Assembly: GCF_031846485.1 (NCBI RefSeq)
Contig: NZ_JAVRHQ010000010.1
Coordinates: 76,672 to 140,671 of the forward strand
DNA from: Autumnicola tepida
Lineage (GTDB): Bacteria > Bacteroidota > Bacteroidia > Flavobacteriales > Flavobacteriaceae
Reading direction: 5' to 3'
Length of the DNA stretch: 64,000 nt
The position numbers were made by a program, and so were the translations under genes. Position 1 is the stretch's first letter; each line of letters starts with the position of its first letter. The notes under the pieces were generated by a model. That model did not search any database. It worked only from the letters and a program-made list of their open reading frames with translations, and had not been told where the DNA came from. Below are positions 24,347 to 33,233 of this stretch, in pieces.

Positions 24347-25480
24347 ATGCAGTATTTGAGAGTTTTGGGAATTTTGGTGGTGCTGGCAATTGCAGGTTGC
24401 TCTCAGTTAAATAAAGCTTCAGATTATATTACTAATCCCTCGGCAAAGGCCGTTTATAAAAGGGATTTTAATGTCTCCGACACGCTCTTCGGCCTTTGGG
24501 AAAACCAGGTGCAGCTGGCGCTTAACGACAGTGTGCAGGTAGAGGCGCCATATATTGAAAAAGGGCTTTTTCTGCCTCGTACTTTTCCTATCTATTCTTA
24601 TGAAGTTGACCTCTCTCCTGGGGAACTTTTTAACCTTGAAGTTAAAACCGATTCGCTTAATGAGCTTGTTTTTATCGATGTTTATCGGGACACCGGAGAC
24701 AGCCTTTCCCGGTTTAAAAAAGTAGAAAGCGCTGCTTATGGAGAGAAAAACTTAAATTTTGAAGCCCCTTCTGAAGGAAGATATAAAGTAGTATTACAGC
24801 CGGCAATAGAAGCACATTCCGCTTTTCTGCTGAAAATAACCAAAACGCCGGTGTACCTTTTTCCTGTTGCCTCGGGAAGTAATTCTTCCATTCAAAGCTT
24901 TTGGGGAGACCAGCGTGATGGAGGCGCCCGTAACCATGAAGGTATAGATATTTTCGCTAAAAGAGGGACGCCTGTAATTGCGGCAACTTCAGGACGGATA
25001 ACGTATACAGGGGAAAAAGGCCTGGGCGGAAAGCAGGTTTGGCTAAGGGACAGCCGCAGGCGCCAGTCCCTCTACTACGCCCATCTGGACAGTATAAAAC
25101 CTCTCTCGGGAACGGTAAAGGCAGGAGACACTTTAGGCTTCGTGGGTAATACGGGCAATGCCAGGACTACTCCCCCACATTTACATTTTGGGATTTACAG
25201 GAATTTTGAAGGTGCCATCAATCCTATGGCCTACGTTTTCCAGCCCAAAATTATAGATGAAGAAGAACTGCTCCCTTCTGCCATTCCGCATAGAACCCTT
25301 ACCAAAGCAGCGCGCGCCAATTTAAGAAACAAGCCCACCACCTCTAATTCCAGGGTTATAGGCTCTTCCAAAGCCAGCGACACGCTGCAGATTTTAGGAA
25401 AATCTGATGACTGGTACCATGTTAGAACCCCGCAGAAAAAGGCTTCTTTTATACACCAAAGCCTTGTAACCCCAATCTAG
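24347..25480 (+). CDS. M23 family metallopeptidase lipoprotein with C-terminal SH3 domain
   Basis: A 377-residue protein with a lipobox (LAIAGCSQ, Cys18). The peptidase M23 (LytM-like) domain covers about residues 180-300: NHEGIDIFAKRGTPVIAATSG holds the His and Asp zinc ligands, and PPHLHFGIYR the HxH motif. A bacterial SH3 domain follows near 320-377 (ANLRNKPTTSNSRVIGSS ... DDWYHVRT). The N-terminal 160 residues form an unassigned beta region. M23 enzymes cut peptidoglycan cross-bridges; with all zinc ligands present this one is probably active at the cell wall. Its stop is 1 bp from the stop of the converging aldo/keto reductase gene. Confidence 0.92.
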   Translation: MQYLRVLGILVVLAIAGCSQLNKASDYITNPSAKAVYKRDFNVSDTLFGLWENQVQLALNDSVQVEAPYIEKGLFLPRTFPIYSYEVDLSPGELFNLEVKTDSLNELVFIDVYRDTGDSLSRFKKVESAAYGEKNLNFEAPSEGRYKVVLQPAIEAHSAFLLKITKTPVYLFPVASGSNSSIQSFWGDQRDGGARNHEGIDIFAKRGTPVIAATSGRITYTGEKGLGGKQVWLRDSRRRQSLYYAHLDSIKPLSGTVKAGDTLGFVGNTGNARTTPPHLHFGIYRNFEGAINPMAYVFQPKIIDEEELLPSAIPHRTLTKAARANLRNKPTTSNSRVIGSSKASDTLQILGKSDDWYHVRTPQKKASFIHQSLVTPI

Positions 25481-25481
25481 A

Positions 25482-26516
25482 TTAGGGTGCGGGATTGGGA
25501 AATTTTTCCTGAACCTCATCGATTTCCTTTAAAATCTCTTCGGAAAGATTCACGTTGATGCTTTCAATATTTTCAGACAGCTGATCGATGCTTGTTGCGC
25601 CAATAATGTTGCTGCAAACAAATGGCTGCTGATTGATGAATGCCAAAGCAAGATGGGTAAGGCTCAAATCGTACTTCAGCGCGATTTCCTTATATGCTTT
25701 AGTGGCCTCTGTGGCCTGCTCTCCGGAATACCTTCTGTACTGCGGAAACAAACTAAGCCGTGTATTCTCCCTGATCCCGTTAAGGTGTTTGCCGGTTAAA
25801 GTCCCCATTCCAAGCGGGGAATATGGCAAAAGTTCCACATTCTCCCGATGGTAAATTTCTGTAAGCCCTATTTCATCCTTACGATTTAAAAGGTTGTAAG
25901 GATTTTGCACAGTCACCACTCGTGGAAGATCATTTTTCCCACCTTCTTCGAGAAATCGCATCAGGCCGTAAGGAGTCTCATTGGAGAGTCCGATATGCCT
26001 TATTTTTCCGGCTTTTACCATTTCATCCAGGTGCTGCAGCACTTCCTGGAAATTATCTTCCCACTCGTCTTCCTCATGCCTGTACCCTCTTTTCCCGAAA
26101 AAGTTACTTTGCCGCTCCGGCCAGTGCAGTTGGTAAAGGTCCAGATAATCTGTCTGCAGTCGTTTTAAGCTTTTTTCCAGCGCCTCTTCAATTGCCGCTT
26201 TATGATATCCCAGGCTGGGCCTTATATGGGAGACCATTTCTCCCGGTCCGGCCACTTTAGAGGCCAGCACAATATCTTTTCTCCTGCCGGTTTTCTTCAG
26301 CCAGGTACCAATAATCTCTTCGGTTCTGCCCTGGGTTTCAGCTTTTGCGGGAACTGGATACATCTCGGCGGCATCGAGAAAGTTCACCCCCTTCTCGAGG
26401 GCATACTCAATCTGCTCATGCCCTTCAGCTTCTGTATTCTGCTCTCCCCAGGTCATGGTGCCCAGGCAGATTTTACTAACTTCTATATCTGTATTTGGTA
26501 ATTTTGTGTACTTCAT
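25482..26516 (-). CDS. Aldo/keto reductase (Tas-like)
   Basis: A 344-residue NADPH-dependent oxidoreductase with a TIM-barrel fold. The catalytic tetrad is seen in FLDAAEMYPVPA (Asp and Tyr, near residues 47-54), SKVAGPG (Lys, near 86) and LYQLHWPERQSNFFG (His, near 127). The WPERQxNxFG and SKVAGP motifs point to the Tas subgroup. NLLNRKDEIGLTEI and SPLGMGTLTGKH near 205-245 line the cofactor site. The physiological substrate cannot be assigned. The gene converges on the M23 gene and is followed upstream by a 213-bp spacer with the hairpin at 26674-26710. Confidence 0.93.
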   Translation of the reverse strand: MKYTKLPNTDIEVSKICLGTMTWGEQNTEAEGHEQIEYALEKGVNFLDAAEMYPVPAKAETQGRTEEIIGTWLKKTGRRKDIVLASKVAGPGEMVSHIRPSLGYHKAAIEEALEKSLKRLQTDYLDLYQLHWPERQSNFFGKRGYRHEEDEWEDNFQEVLQHLDEMVKAGKIRHIGLSNETPYGLMRFLEEGGKNDLPRVVTVQNPYNLLNRKDEIGLTEIYHRENVELLPYSPLGMGTLTGKHLNGIRENTRLSLFPQYRRYSGEQATEATKAYKEIALKYDLSLTHLALAFINQQPFVCSNIIGATSIDQLSENIESINVNLSEEILKEIDEVQEKFPNPAP

Positions 26517-26673
26517 TTTCTTCTTTTTTTTCTGAAAGCTCTTACGCTTTTACTTTTTTAATTTCCCAGGGCTTCTATGGCTTACTTTTAATTACATGAA
26601 AAATTAGTTACAATACATCTAACCCTTTATTAATCTTTCCACTTAAACTATAAGATACTGATTCGTACTTTTA

Positions 26674-26710
26674 ATAAAAAACCTACAAGGTTTTGGAAAC
26701 CTTGCAGGTT
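26674..26710 (-). terminator. Terminator hairpin after the OmpA-like gene (repeat family member)
   Basis: Arms AACCTACAAGGTTT and AAACCTTGCAGGTT pair with one G-U; on the minus strand a T-run follows (A-run at 26676-26680). It begins 19 bp after the OmpA-like stop. The arm sequence resembles the palindromes at 1915 and 50681. Confidence 0.75.
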
Positions 26711-26729
26711 AAGTTCCAAAAATTATAAG

Positions 26730-27683
26730 TTATTCTGTATCGTTCAGAAGTTTTGTAATTTCATCCAGTTTAGGAGTAAGAATAACTTCTATCCTCCGGT
26801 TCTTCGCCCTTCCTTCAGCGGTGTCGTTGCCTGCCACGGGAGCGTATTCGCCCCTTCCCGCCGCCGTAAGGTTTTGAGGGTCTATACTATTGTTCTCCTT
26901 CAAAATCTGAACTATAGCCGTTGCCCTTTTGGTAGATAAATCCCAGTTATCCTTTAAAGGTCCGCTGCCGCCATAAGGTACATTATCGGTATGCCCTTCA
27001 ATAAGTACGGCAATGTCAGGATTTTGAGCCAGCACCTGCCCAAGCTGTTGCACGGCTTTTCTACCTTCGGCATTAACCGCCCAGCTCCCGGAATCGAAAA
27101 GCAGTTTATTTTCCATGGAAACATATACTTTCCCGTTGCGCTGCTCCACGGTAAGGCCTTTGCCCTCAAAATTGGTAAGCGCTTTAGAGATCGCGTCCTT
27201 CAGGGCATTCATTTTGGCATCTTTAGCGGCAATAAGTCCCTCCAGCTCATCAATTCTCCTGGAGCGCGCCTGTAAATCTTTCTGAAGTTTTTCGAGCCTG
27301 GCCTGCTCGGCGGCCAGGGTACTTTCCTTCTCTTCCAGCTGGGCCAGCAGCTCCCGGTTTTGGCGGGAATTTTCAGCAATAGCAGCAGAACTGTTTTGCT
27401 CCAGGGCATCGTACGATTTCTTCAAATTATCGTATTTGGAAGTAAGGTTAGAATGTTGTTCAGCTAAATCGGCACGTTCAGCAGAAAGTTGTTCATGAGC
27501 CTGCTGCAGGCTTTCATATTCCCGCTGCATTTTTTCATACTCCCTGATTTGCCCTGCCATTTCCCGATTTTCCCGATTGAGGCCGGCATGTTTCCTTTCC
27601 AGCTCATCATAAACCTTTGAAGATACACAGGAATTAAATGTTAAAGCGGCTACAGTTAAAAGAAAGAAGGGTTTCCTAAGCAT
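26730..27683 (-). CDS. OmpA-family lipoprotein with long coiled coil
   Basis: I use the ATG at 27683; the longer reading needs a TTG at 27701 and would overlap the exonuclease III gene. The protein of 317 residues begins with a signal peptide ending TFNSC (putative lipid-modified Cys). Residues about 25-160 form a continuous coiled coil rich in Glu, Gln and Lys. The C-terminal OmpA domain has LLFDSGSWAVNAEGRKAVQQL, IEGHTDNVPYG and the closing AKNRRIEVIL, all needed to grip peptidoglycan diaminopimelate. It probably tethers the outer membrane to the wall. It is downstream of xth on the same strand; the two may share a transcript. Confidence 0.92.
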   Translation of the reverse strand: MLRKPFFLLTVAALTFNSCVSSKVYDELERKHAGLNRENREMAGQIREYEKMQREYESLQQAHEQLSAERADLAEQHSNLTSKYDNLKKSYDALEQNSSAAIAENSRQNRELLAQLEEKESTLAAEQARLEKLQKDLQARSRRIDELEGLIAAKDAKMNALKDAISKALTNFEGKGLTVEQRNGKVYVSMENKLLFDSGSWAVNAEGRKAVQQLGQVLAQNPDIAVLIEGHTDNVPYGGSGPLKDNWDLSTKRATAIVQILKENNSIDPQNLTAAGRGEYAPVAGNDTAEGRAKNRRIEVILTPKLDEITKLLNDTE

Positions 27684-27693
27684 AATATAAATT

Positions 27694-28455
27694 TTATTCA
27701 AGTTCCAGTAAAATAGGGCAGTGATCGCTGTGATATGCCTCCGGTAATATAACGGCTCGTTTCATCTTTTCTTGCAGAGGTTTTGATACGAGGTTATAAT
27801 CTATACGCCATCCCTTGTTGTTATTACGCGCGTTTGCCCTGTAGCTCCACCAGGAATACTGGTGAGGTTCCTCATTAAAATGCCTAAAGGAATCCACAAA
27901 ACCGCTTTCCATAAAATTGCCTATCCATTCCCGCTCTACAGGCAAAAAACCGGAAACATTCTTAAGCCTTACGGGGTCATGAATATCTATGGCTTCATGA
28001 CAAATATTATAATCGCCGCAAATTACCAGGTTTGGGAATTCAACTTTAAGCGCATCAATATATTCCTGAAAATCGGCCATGTACTGCAATTTAAGCTCCA
28101 GCCTGTTAATATTGGTTGCCGATGGAAGGTAAAGGCTCATCACAGAAAAACCTTCAAAATCTGCCCGAATGTTTCTGCCTTCATGATCCATATAATCTAT
28201 TCCCGTGCCATAGGTTACATTTTGAGGTTTTGTTTTACTTAAAATTGCCACTCCGCTATAGCCTTTTTTAACCGCCGGGTACCAGTAGTGGTATGGATAA
28301 CCGGCTTCTTCAAATTCCTCGAGATTAAGCTGTTCCGGCTGCGCTTTTATTTCCTGAAGGCAAACAATATCTGGGTTCGCCTGTTGCAGCCATTCCAGAA
28401 AGCCTTTTCTTAGGGCGGCACGTATGCCATTTACATTATAAGAAATTATCTTCAT
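27694..28455 (-). CDS. xth: Exodeoxyribonuclease III
   Basis: An endonuclease/exonuclease/phosphatase-fold enzyme of 253 residues, counted from the ATG at 28455 (MKIISYNVNGIRAA), the standard start of the family. An in-frame TTG at 28473 would add six residues. Catalytic signatures: VNGIRAA, CLQEIKAQ (metal-binding Glu), GDYNICH near residue 145 (Asp and Asn), and the final YHSDHCPILLEL (Asp and His). It repairs abasic sites and trims 3' ends. A -7 box at 28471-28478 lies just upstream. Confidence 0.95.
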   Translation of the reverse strand: MKIISYNVNGIRAALRKGFLEWLQQANPDIVCLQEIKAQPEQLNLEEFEEAGYPYHYWYPAVKKGYSGVAILSKTKPQNVTYGTGIDYMDHEGRNIRADFEGFSVMSLYLPSATNINRLELKLQYMADFQEYIDALKVEFPNLVICGDYNICHEAIDIHDPVRLKNVSGFLPVEREWIGNFMESGFVDSFRHFNEEPHQYSWWSYRANARNNNKGWRIDYNLVSKPLQEKMKRAVILPEAYHSDHCPILLELE

Positions 28456-28470
28456 CAAGTATGTTTTACC

Positions 28471-28478
28471 CAAAAATA
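28471..28478 (-). promoter_or_regulatory. Putative -7 box for xth
   Basis: The minus strand reads TATTTTTG (TAnnTTTG) 15 bp before the ATG at 28455. This placement also argues against the TTG start at 28473, which would lie inside the promoter. Confidence 0.45.
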
Positions 28479-28545
28479 AGCCTCTCCCAGAGAAATACCA
28501 ATTTCAGTGGAAAAGGCGATATTTTTAAATTTTCAGAAGCAGTTT

Positions 28546-31512
28546 TTATTTTACAATAAAGCGTTTCACTTTACCGACTTTTCTTGTACCAAACCGCACG
28601 AGGTAAACACCACGGGCTGCATAAGACATATCCAGATCATAAACATAGCCCTGGCCATTGTTTTCTACCTTATTCTCCAGCAGTTTTTGCCCCAGGATAT
28701 CATGAACAGTTATCCTGAGGGTTTCATCATAATCGGTTTCCATCACTACGCGGTACTGGCTGTCTCCTTCATCTATCACCACCAGTTCAGCCTCGTTAAG
28801 GATAAAATCCTCTATATCCAGCGTACTGTCAAAAATGTTCACAGAATAATCGTGTGTAGTACCATATCCCATCACCTCGCAGGGATCGTTAAGGTCGCCT
28901 TCATAAGATGTATCGCCCGCCCTAATACGGAGCAGGTGCTGGCCCAGCGGCGCATCCCCGGGAACAGTAAATTCTTCGGAAACGGCAGTATTAGGTTGTG
29001 GGATCACTTTAGAAGTGACCAGCCTCTCGTTATCTTCAAAAACAGCATTGTCGTTAAAGTCTATCCACATAGAAAAGCGTTCATTTTCTTCTTCAGCAAA
29101 AACAGATTTCACGGTAACGGCAAATTCGTCCCGGGACCTGTCCAGATCGGCCGTAAGGGTGATAAAATCTATATATCCATCATCACAGGGAATACGCTCA
29201 TTTAATACATTGGCAAGTTCAAAATAAAAGAGCCCGTCTCCATAGCTGCAATCGGAGCCTTCAGGAATACAGTTAAGATTGGCGATAGATTTTACCTCAG
29301 GATCATTGGTAGGGTTAAAATCGTCTTCAAGATTTGTCCTGGCCACCACGCGGTACCTTCCCGAAAAGCCTAGATTGGCTTTTTGATTAAATGTATACAC
29401 CTCATTTTCCCCAACTTCCACCGTTCCGGAAAACATTTCGGTAACCCGCGAATTATTACCAATTTGATACGACACAGGGAAATTGGACTGGGGTTCTCCC
29501 CCAAAGTTTTCTATGGTAATTACCACCTCTTCACTTTCGGTAAGATCCTGGCCGGTAATGGGCACGTCTATGGAAGTCACCCCTACATCTTTTGGCGGCA
29601 GGTTCCTGATTTCGCTTACCAGCGTGTTGTTATCAGGATTTTCATCATTGGAAAGGCCGGTAGTAAAAGTCACTTCATAAGATTCCCCTACTTCAGAAAA
29701 ATCTGCGGTTTGGGAAAATGTAAATTCGGCCGATGATGTTGCAGGCAGGCTTTCTGTAAATATTTCAGTTACGGTTTCCCTTCCCTCTACGGTATAACTA
29801 ACCGGGAACCCAGATTGCGCATTTTCACCAAAATTTCTTACCCTTACCGAGATTACTTCCGAAGTGCCTAAAGTAGCATCGCGCGGGCCTACGAGGGAAA
29901 TCACGCCAATATCATTGGCATTATCTGGAGCAATACGAAATACGCCTACGCGGTTCTTTCTTTGCACACCTTCAAAATATTCGGCATTGTGCCAGAAAGT
30001 TAGGTTATCTTCCGGGTCTATGGTCAAATGGGCATAATCTCCATAGCGGCTGTTGGGATCGGGGTCTTCTCCTTCAACTATACTCTGCTCTTCAATGGTC
30101 ATAATCCCCAATTCATCACTCGCGTACCTTCCCGTGTATCTTATTGAGGGGTAAACAGGGTTTTCAGGGCTGTCGTCCAGCACGGTAAAGCCTAACCCGA
30201 TATTACCCTGGCCATCTATGCCAATACTCCCGCTAAACCTGTCGCTTTTGTCTGGCGCGTAGGTTCCCTCCTGGTAAACATACCAGGGCCCGCCAATATT
30301 GTTCTGGCGGAGCTCATACCAGCGAATGCCGGCATGTTCTGCGGCGGTAGCATCTATATCTACCACAAAGTTCATCACCACAGCGCTGTAATTCTCGAAC
30401 CGCCGGTAAGGCGTCATGTACATCATGGTGGCCTGGAGGGCATCAACATCGGGGGCATCGCCAGGCTGGGAAAGATTGCTGAAGGACCCACCATCAAAAG
30501 TAGCCGAAAAAGGAGAAACACCTTCAGCGGCACCCAGCTCCTGGGATTCGGAAATAGTAGAAGATGCAGGCTCGTCCCAATCCATATTTATAAGCCAGAT
30601 TTTTAAATGGTCCTGTGCCACGCCCGCCCAGGCATCGTCCTGCATGAAAATAATCGGAGAATTTCCACGCGGAGGAGGAATATCCCCGATGGCCTGAAAT
30701 CCCGCCGGGCTGTAAAACCCGTTGGTACGAATGCCCGGTAACGGAAAAGAAACTATGCCGGCGGTTTCACCCCGTAACATTTGATCTCTTTCCACAACGT
30801 ACAGCACCTGGCTTTCATATGCGGTATTGGTGTTTTTATTGGTGGTGATATAATAACCGTCTCCCCATACCGAGATTTTGGGATAATCTGGCAAAACTTC
30901 GTTGGTTTCAAATCGATAGGTATACCAGCCATCGTTTAGCGGGTCTGGCCCTCGGGAAACGGCAATCAGGAAACTTTCGGGCGTATCGCTAAACTGGCTT
31001 ATAAGGTAACGGTCGGCAAATTCATCATAAACCACTATGGGATCTCCTAAAACTTCATTTGCAAATTCCCCACCTATACTTGCCAGGGATGCGGGTTGCA
31101 TTAACTGGTTACCATTTTTATCCCAGATGGAAAAAGCCGAATTCCACGCGTTCACATAATGATTAGGCCCCACCACTCCCGTGGGATCTGTTGGCGTAGA
31201 GCGTGAACTTACCGCCTCGTAGGATAAAATTGGTTCTTTGGAAGGGATATCTCCCATTTTAGACTGTACCGCGGGGTCTTTAACCTTTGGCAACCCCTTG
31301 CCTGGCACAATTTTATTTATTCCGCGGTTGCGCGGATTGTAGATCTTAAATTCTGAAGAAGGCGGAACTAATTTTCCTTTGGAAAGAGGTGTAGATGGAA
31401 CTGCTTTGGCTGAATCTATATATACAGGGCCTGAAATCTCTTTTTTTTGTGCCCGGGCTTCAGGATGAAAAAGACAAAAAAGCGCAAAAAGGAAAAAAAC
31501 ATTTCTCATCAT
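28546..31512 (-). CDS. Large secreted protein with CARDB-like and GEVED domains and T9SS sorting domain
   Basis: A 988-residue protein with a signal peptide (MMRNVFFLFALFCLFHPEARAQ). Residues about 80-540 form a beta-rich region with DPTGVVGPNHYVNAWNSAFSIWDKNG, typical of secreted Bacteroidota surface proteins of unknown activity. Two CARDB-like repeats follow (NDIGVISLVGP near 545 and KDVGVTSIDVP near 650), then a GEVED domain (FSMWIDFNDNAVFEDNERL near 815-840). The last 80 residues are a type A T9SS sorting domain ending GVYLVRFGTRKVGKVKRFIVK. It should pass the outer membrane by the type IX system and lose this tail. I see no enzyme motif and cannot name a substrate. Confidence 0.87.
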   Translation of the reverse strand: MMRNVFFLFALFCLFHPEARAQKKEISGPVYIDSAKAVPSTPLSKGKLVPPSSEFKIYNPRNRGINKIVPGKGLPKVKDPAVQSKMGDIPSKEPILSYEAVSSRSTPTDPTGVVGPNHYVNAWNSAFSIWDKNGNQLMQPASLASIGGEFANEVLGDPIVVYDEFADRYLISQFSDTPESFLIAVSRGPDPLNDGWYTYRFETNEVLPDYPKISVWGDGYYITTNKNTNTAYESQVLYVVERDQMLRGETAGIVSFPLPGIRTNGFYSPAGFQAIGDIPPPRGNSPIIFMQDDAWAGVAQDHLKIWLINMDWDEPASSTISESQELGAAEGVSPFSATFDGGSFSNLSQPGDAPDVDALQATMMYMTPYRRFENYSAVVMNFVVDIDATAAEHAGIRWYELRQNNIGGPWYVYQEGTYAPDKSDRFSGSIGIDGQGNIGLGFTVLDDSPENPVYPSIRYTGRYASDELGIMTIEEQSIVEGEDPDPNSRYGDYAHLTIDPEDNLTFWHNAEYFEGVQRKNRVGVFRIAPDNANDIGVISLVGPRDATLGTSEVISVRVRNFGENAQSGFPVSYTVEGRETVTEIFTESLPATSSAEFTFSQTADFSEVGESYEVTFTTGLSNDENPDNNTLVSEIRNLPPKDVGVTSIDVPITGQDLTESEEVVITIENFGGEPQSNFPVSYQIGNNSRVTEMFSGTVEVGENEVYTFNQKANLGFSGRYRVVARTNLEDDFNPTNDPEVKSIANLNCIPEGSDCSYGDGLFYFELANVLNERIPCDDGYIDFITLTADLDRSRDEFAVTVKSVFAEEENERFSMWIDFNDNAVFEDNERLVTSKVIPQPNTAVSEEFTVPGDAPLGQHLLRIRAGDTSYEGDLNDPCEVMGYGTTHDYSVNIFDSTLDIEDFILNEAELVVIDEGDSQYRVVMETDYDETLRITVHDILGQKLLENKVENNGQGYVYDLDMSYAARGVYLVRFGTRKVGKVKRFIVK

Positions 31513-31571
31513 AATAGCAGTATCTTCAAATGTGCCTTAAAAGTAGGTAATCCTGTTTTATTTTAAACCAA

Positions 31572-31597
31572 AGAGGCAATTAAAAATAATTGCCTCT
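31572..31597 (-). terminator. Hairpin downstream of glyS
   Basis: A perfect 11-bp stem, AGAGGCAATTA against TAATTGCCTCT, with a 4-base A loop, 33 bp after the glyS stop and before the T9SS gene. The T-run after it is short, so termination may be partial. Confidence 0.6.
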
Positions 31598-31629
31598 TCT
31601 AAACGTTTCTTAAAAAATACCAGGCTTTC

Positions 31630-33168
31630 CTAAGGTTTCAGCCAGTTTTTAAAATCGGTTTCTTCTTTTACGATTGCCTCCAATTCTGAAATTTTCACTC
31701 TTTTCTGCTCCATGGAATCCCTAAAACGAACTGTTACCGTACGGTCTTCAAGAGAATCATGATCTACGGTGATACAAAGCGGCGTACCGGCAGCATCCTG
31801 CCTGCGGTACCTTCGGCCTATAGCATCTTTTTCGTCGTACTGCACTTTAAAATCCCACTGCAGTTCTTCAACAATTTCCTGTGCCAGCTCCGGCAACCCA
31901 TCCTTTTTCACCAATGGCAGGATTGCTGCTTTGGTGGGCGCGAGTACGGCAGGCAACTTAAGAACCGTCCTGCTGCTCCCGTCTTCCAGTTCTTCCTCTT
32001 TTAAAGATGCGGAAAGTACCGACAGGAACATACGGTCTAAACCTATAGATGTTTCTATTACATAAGGCACATAGTTTTCTTTGAGTTCAGGATCATAAAA
32101 ACGAAGTTTCTTCCCCGAATGCTCTTCATGCGCTTTTAAATCGAAATCTGTACGGGAATGGATTCCTTCCAGCTCTTTAAACCCGAATGGAAAATCGAAT
32201 TCTATATCGGCCGCGGCATTGGCATAATGCGCCAGCTTATCGTGATCGTGAAAACGGTAGTTTTCTTCACCCAGGCCGAGGGAATAATGCCATTTAAGGC
32301 GTACTTCCTTCCAGTGTTCATACCACTTCAGCTCTTCACCGGGGCGCACAAAAAACTGCATTTCCATCTGCTCAAACTCGCGCATCCTGAAGATAAACTG
32401 GCGGGCCACGATTTCATTCCTGAAAGCCTTACCTATCTGGGCAATTCCAAACGGGACCTTCATACGCCCGGTTTTCTGCACATTAAGGAAGTTTACAAAT
32501 ATCCCCTGGGCGGTTTCAGGACGAAGGTATAATTGGGTGGCCGATTCGGCCGAAGCTCCCAGTTTGGTCCCGAACATCAGGTTAAACTGCCGCACTTCAG
32601 TCCAGTTTTTGGAACCGGTTTCGGGATCGGCGATATCAAGTTCTTCAATTAAAGCTTTTACATCAGTCAGGTCTTCATTGGTAAGCGACCTGCCAAGACG
32701 TTCCAAAATCTCCTTCCGCTGCCCCAAATAGCGCATCACACGCGGATTTGTGGAAGTAAACTGCTCTTCGTCAAAATCTTCCCCAAAGCGTTTTCTGGCC
32801 TTATCAATTTCCTTTTGTGCCTTCTGAAGCAGCTTTTCAGCATAATCTTCCACTAACACATCGGCGCGGTAACGCCTTTTGGAATCTTTATTATCGATTA
32901 ATGGGTCGTTGAAGGCATCTACGTGCCCGGAAGCTTTCCAGGTAGTAGGATGCATTAAAATAGCCGCATCTATACCCACAATATTCTGGTGCATCTGCAC
33001 CATGCTCTTCCACCAGTAATCTTTGATATTCTTCTTAAGCTCCGCGCCGTTTTGCCCATAGTCGTAAACCGCGCTCAGCCCGTCGTAAATTTCGCTGGAT
33101 GCAAAAATGTAACCATACTCTTTGGCATGTGAAATTACATTTTTAAATAAATCGTCGTTTTTTGCCAT
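31630..33168 (-). CDS. glyS: Glycine--tRNA ligase, dimeric type
   Basis: A 512-residue class II aminoacyl-tRNA synthetase of the alpha2 type (GlyQS), as in eukaryotes, archaea and many Gram-positives, not the alpha2-beta2 bacterial form. Signatures: FASSEIYDGLSAVYDYGQNG near residues 22-41, ATQLYLRPETAQGIF near 205-219 (motif 2 region), FGIAQIGKAFRNEI near 239-252, and the C-terminal anticodon-binding domain from about residue 400 (APTKAAILPLVKKDG). It attaches glycine to tRNA-Gly. A -7 box sits 5 bp before the ATG, so its mRNA may lack a leader. Confidence 0.96.
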   Translation of the reverse strand: MAKNDDLFKNVISHAKEYGYIFASSEIYDGLSAVYDYGQNGAELKKNIKDYWWKSMVQMHQNIVGIDAAILMHPTTWKASGHVDAFNDPLIDNKDSKRRYRADVLVEDYAEKLLQKAQKEIDKARKRFGEDFDEEQFTSTNPRVMRYLGQRKEILERLGRSLTNEDLTDVKALIEELDIADPETGSKNWTEVRQFNLMFGTKLGASAESATQLYLRPETAQGIFVNFLNVQKTGRMKVPFGIAQIGKAFRNEIVARQFIFRMREFEQMEMQFFVRPGEELKWYEHWKEVRLKWHYSLGLGEENYRFHDHDKLAHYANAAADIEFDFPFGFKELEGIHSRTDFDLKAHEEHSGKKLRFYDPELKENYVPYVIETSIGLDRMFLSVLSASLKEEELEDGSSRTVLKLPAVLAPTKAAILPLVKKDGLPELAQEIVEELQWDFKVQYDEKDAIGRRYRRQDAAGTPLCITVDHDSLEDRTVTVRFRDSMEQKRVKISELEAIVKEETDFKNWLKP

Positions 33169-33173
33169 AGGAG

Positions 33174-33181
33174 CAAAAATA
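33174..33181 (-). promoter_or_regulatory. Putative -7 box of glyS, almost at the start codon
   Basis: The minus strand reads TATTTTTG, ending 5 bp before the glyS ATG at 33168. If used, transcription would begin at or next to the A of ATG (a leaderless mRNA). The box abuts the upstream terminator at 33181-33213. Confidence 0.35.
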
Positions 33182-33213
33182 AAAAAACCGCCCTGATTTT
33201 TAACAAGACGGCC
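33181..33213 (-). terminator. Intrinsic terminator of the coiled-coil protein gene
   Basis: On the minus strand GCCGTCTTG pairs (with G-U pairs) with CAGGGCGGT, followed by seven T. It lies 21 bp after the stop at 33234 and insulates glyS from the gene upstream. Confidence 0.8.
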
Positions 33214-33233
33214 TTTATTTTTAGAATTTTAAA

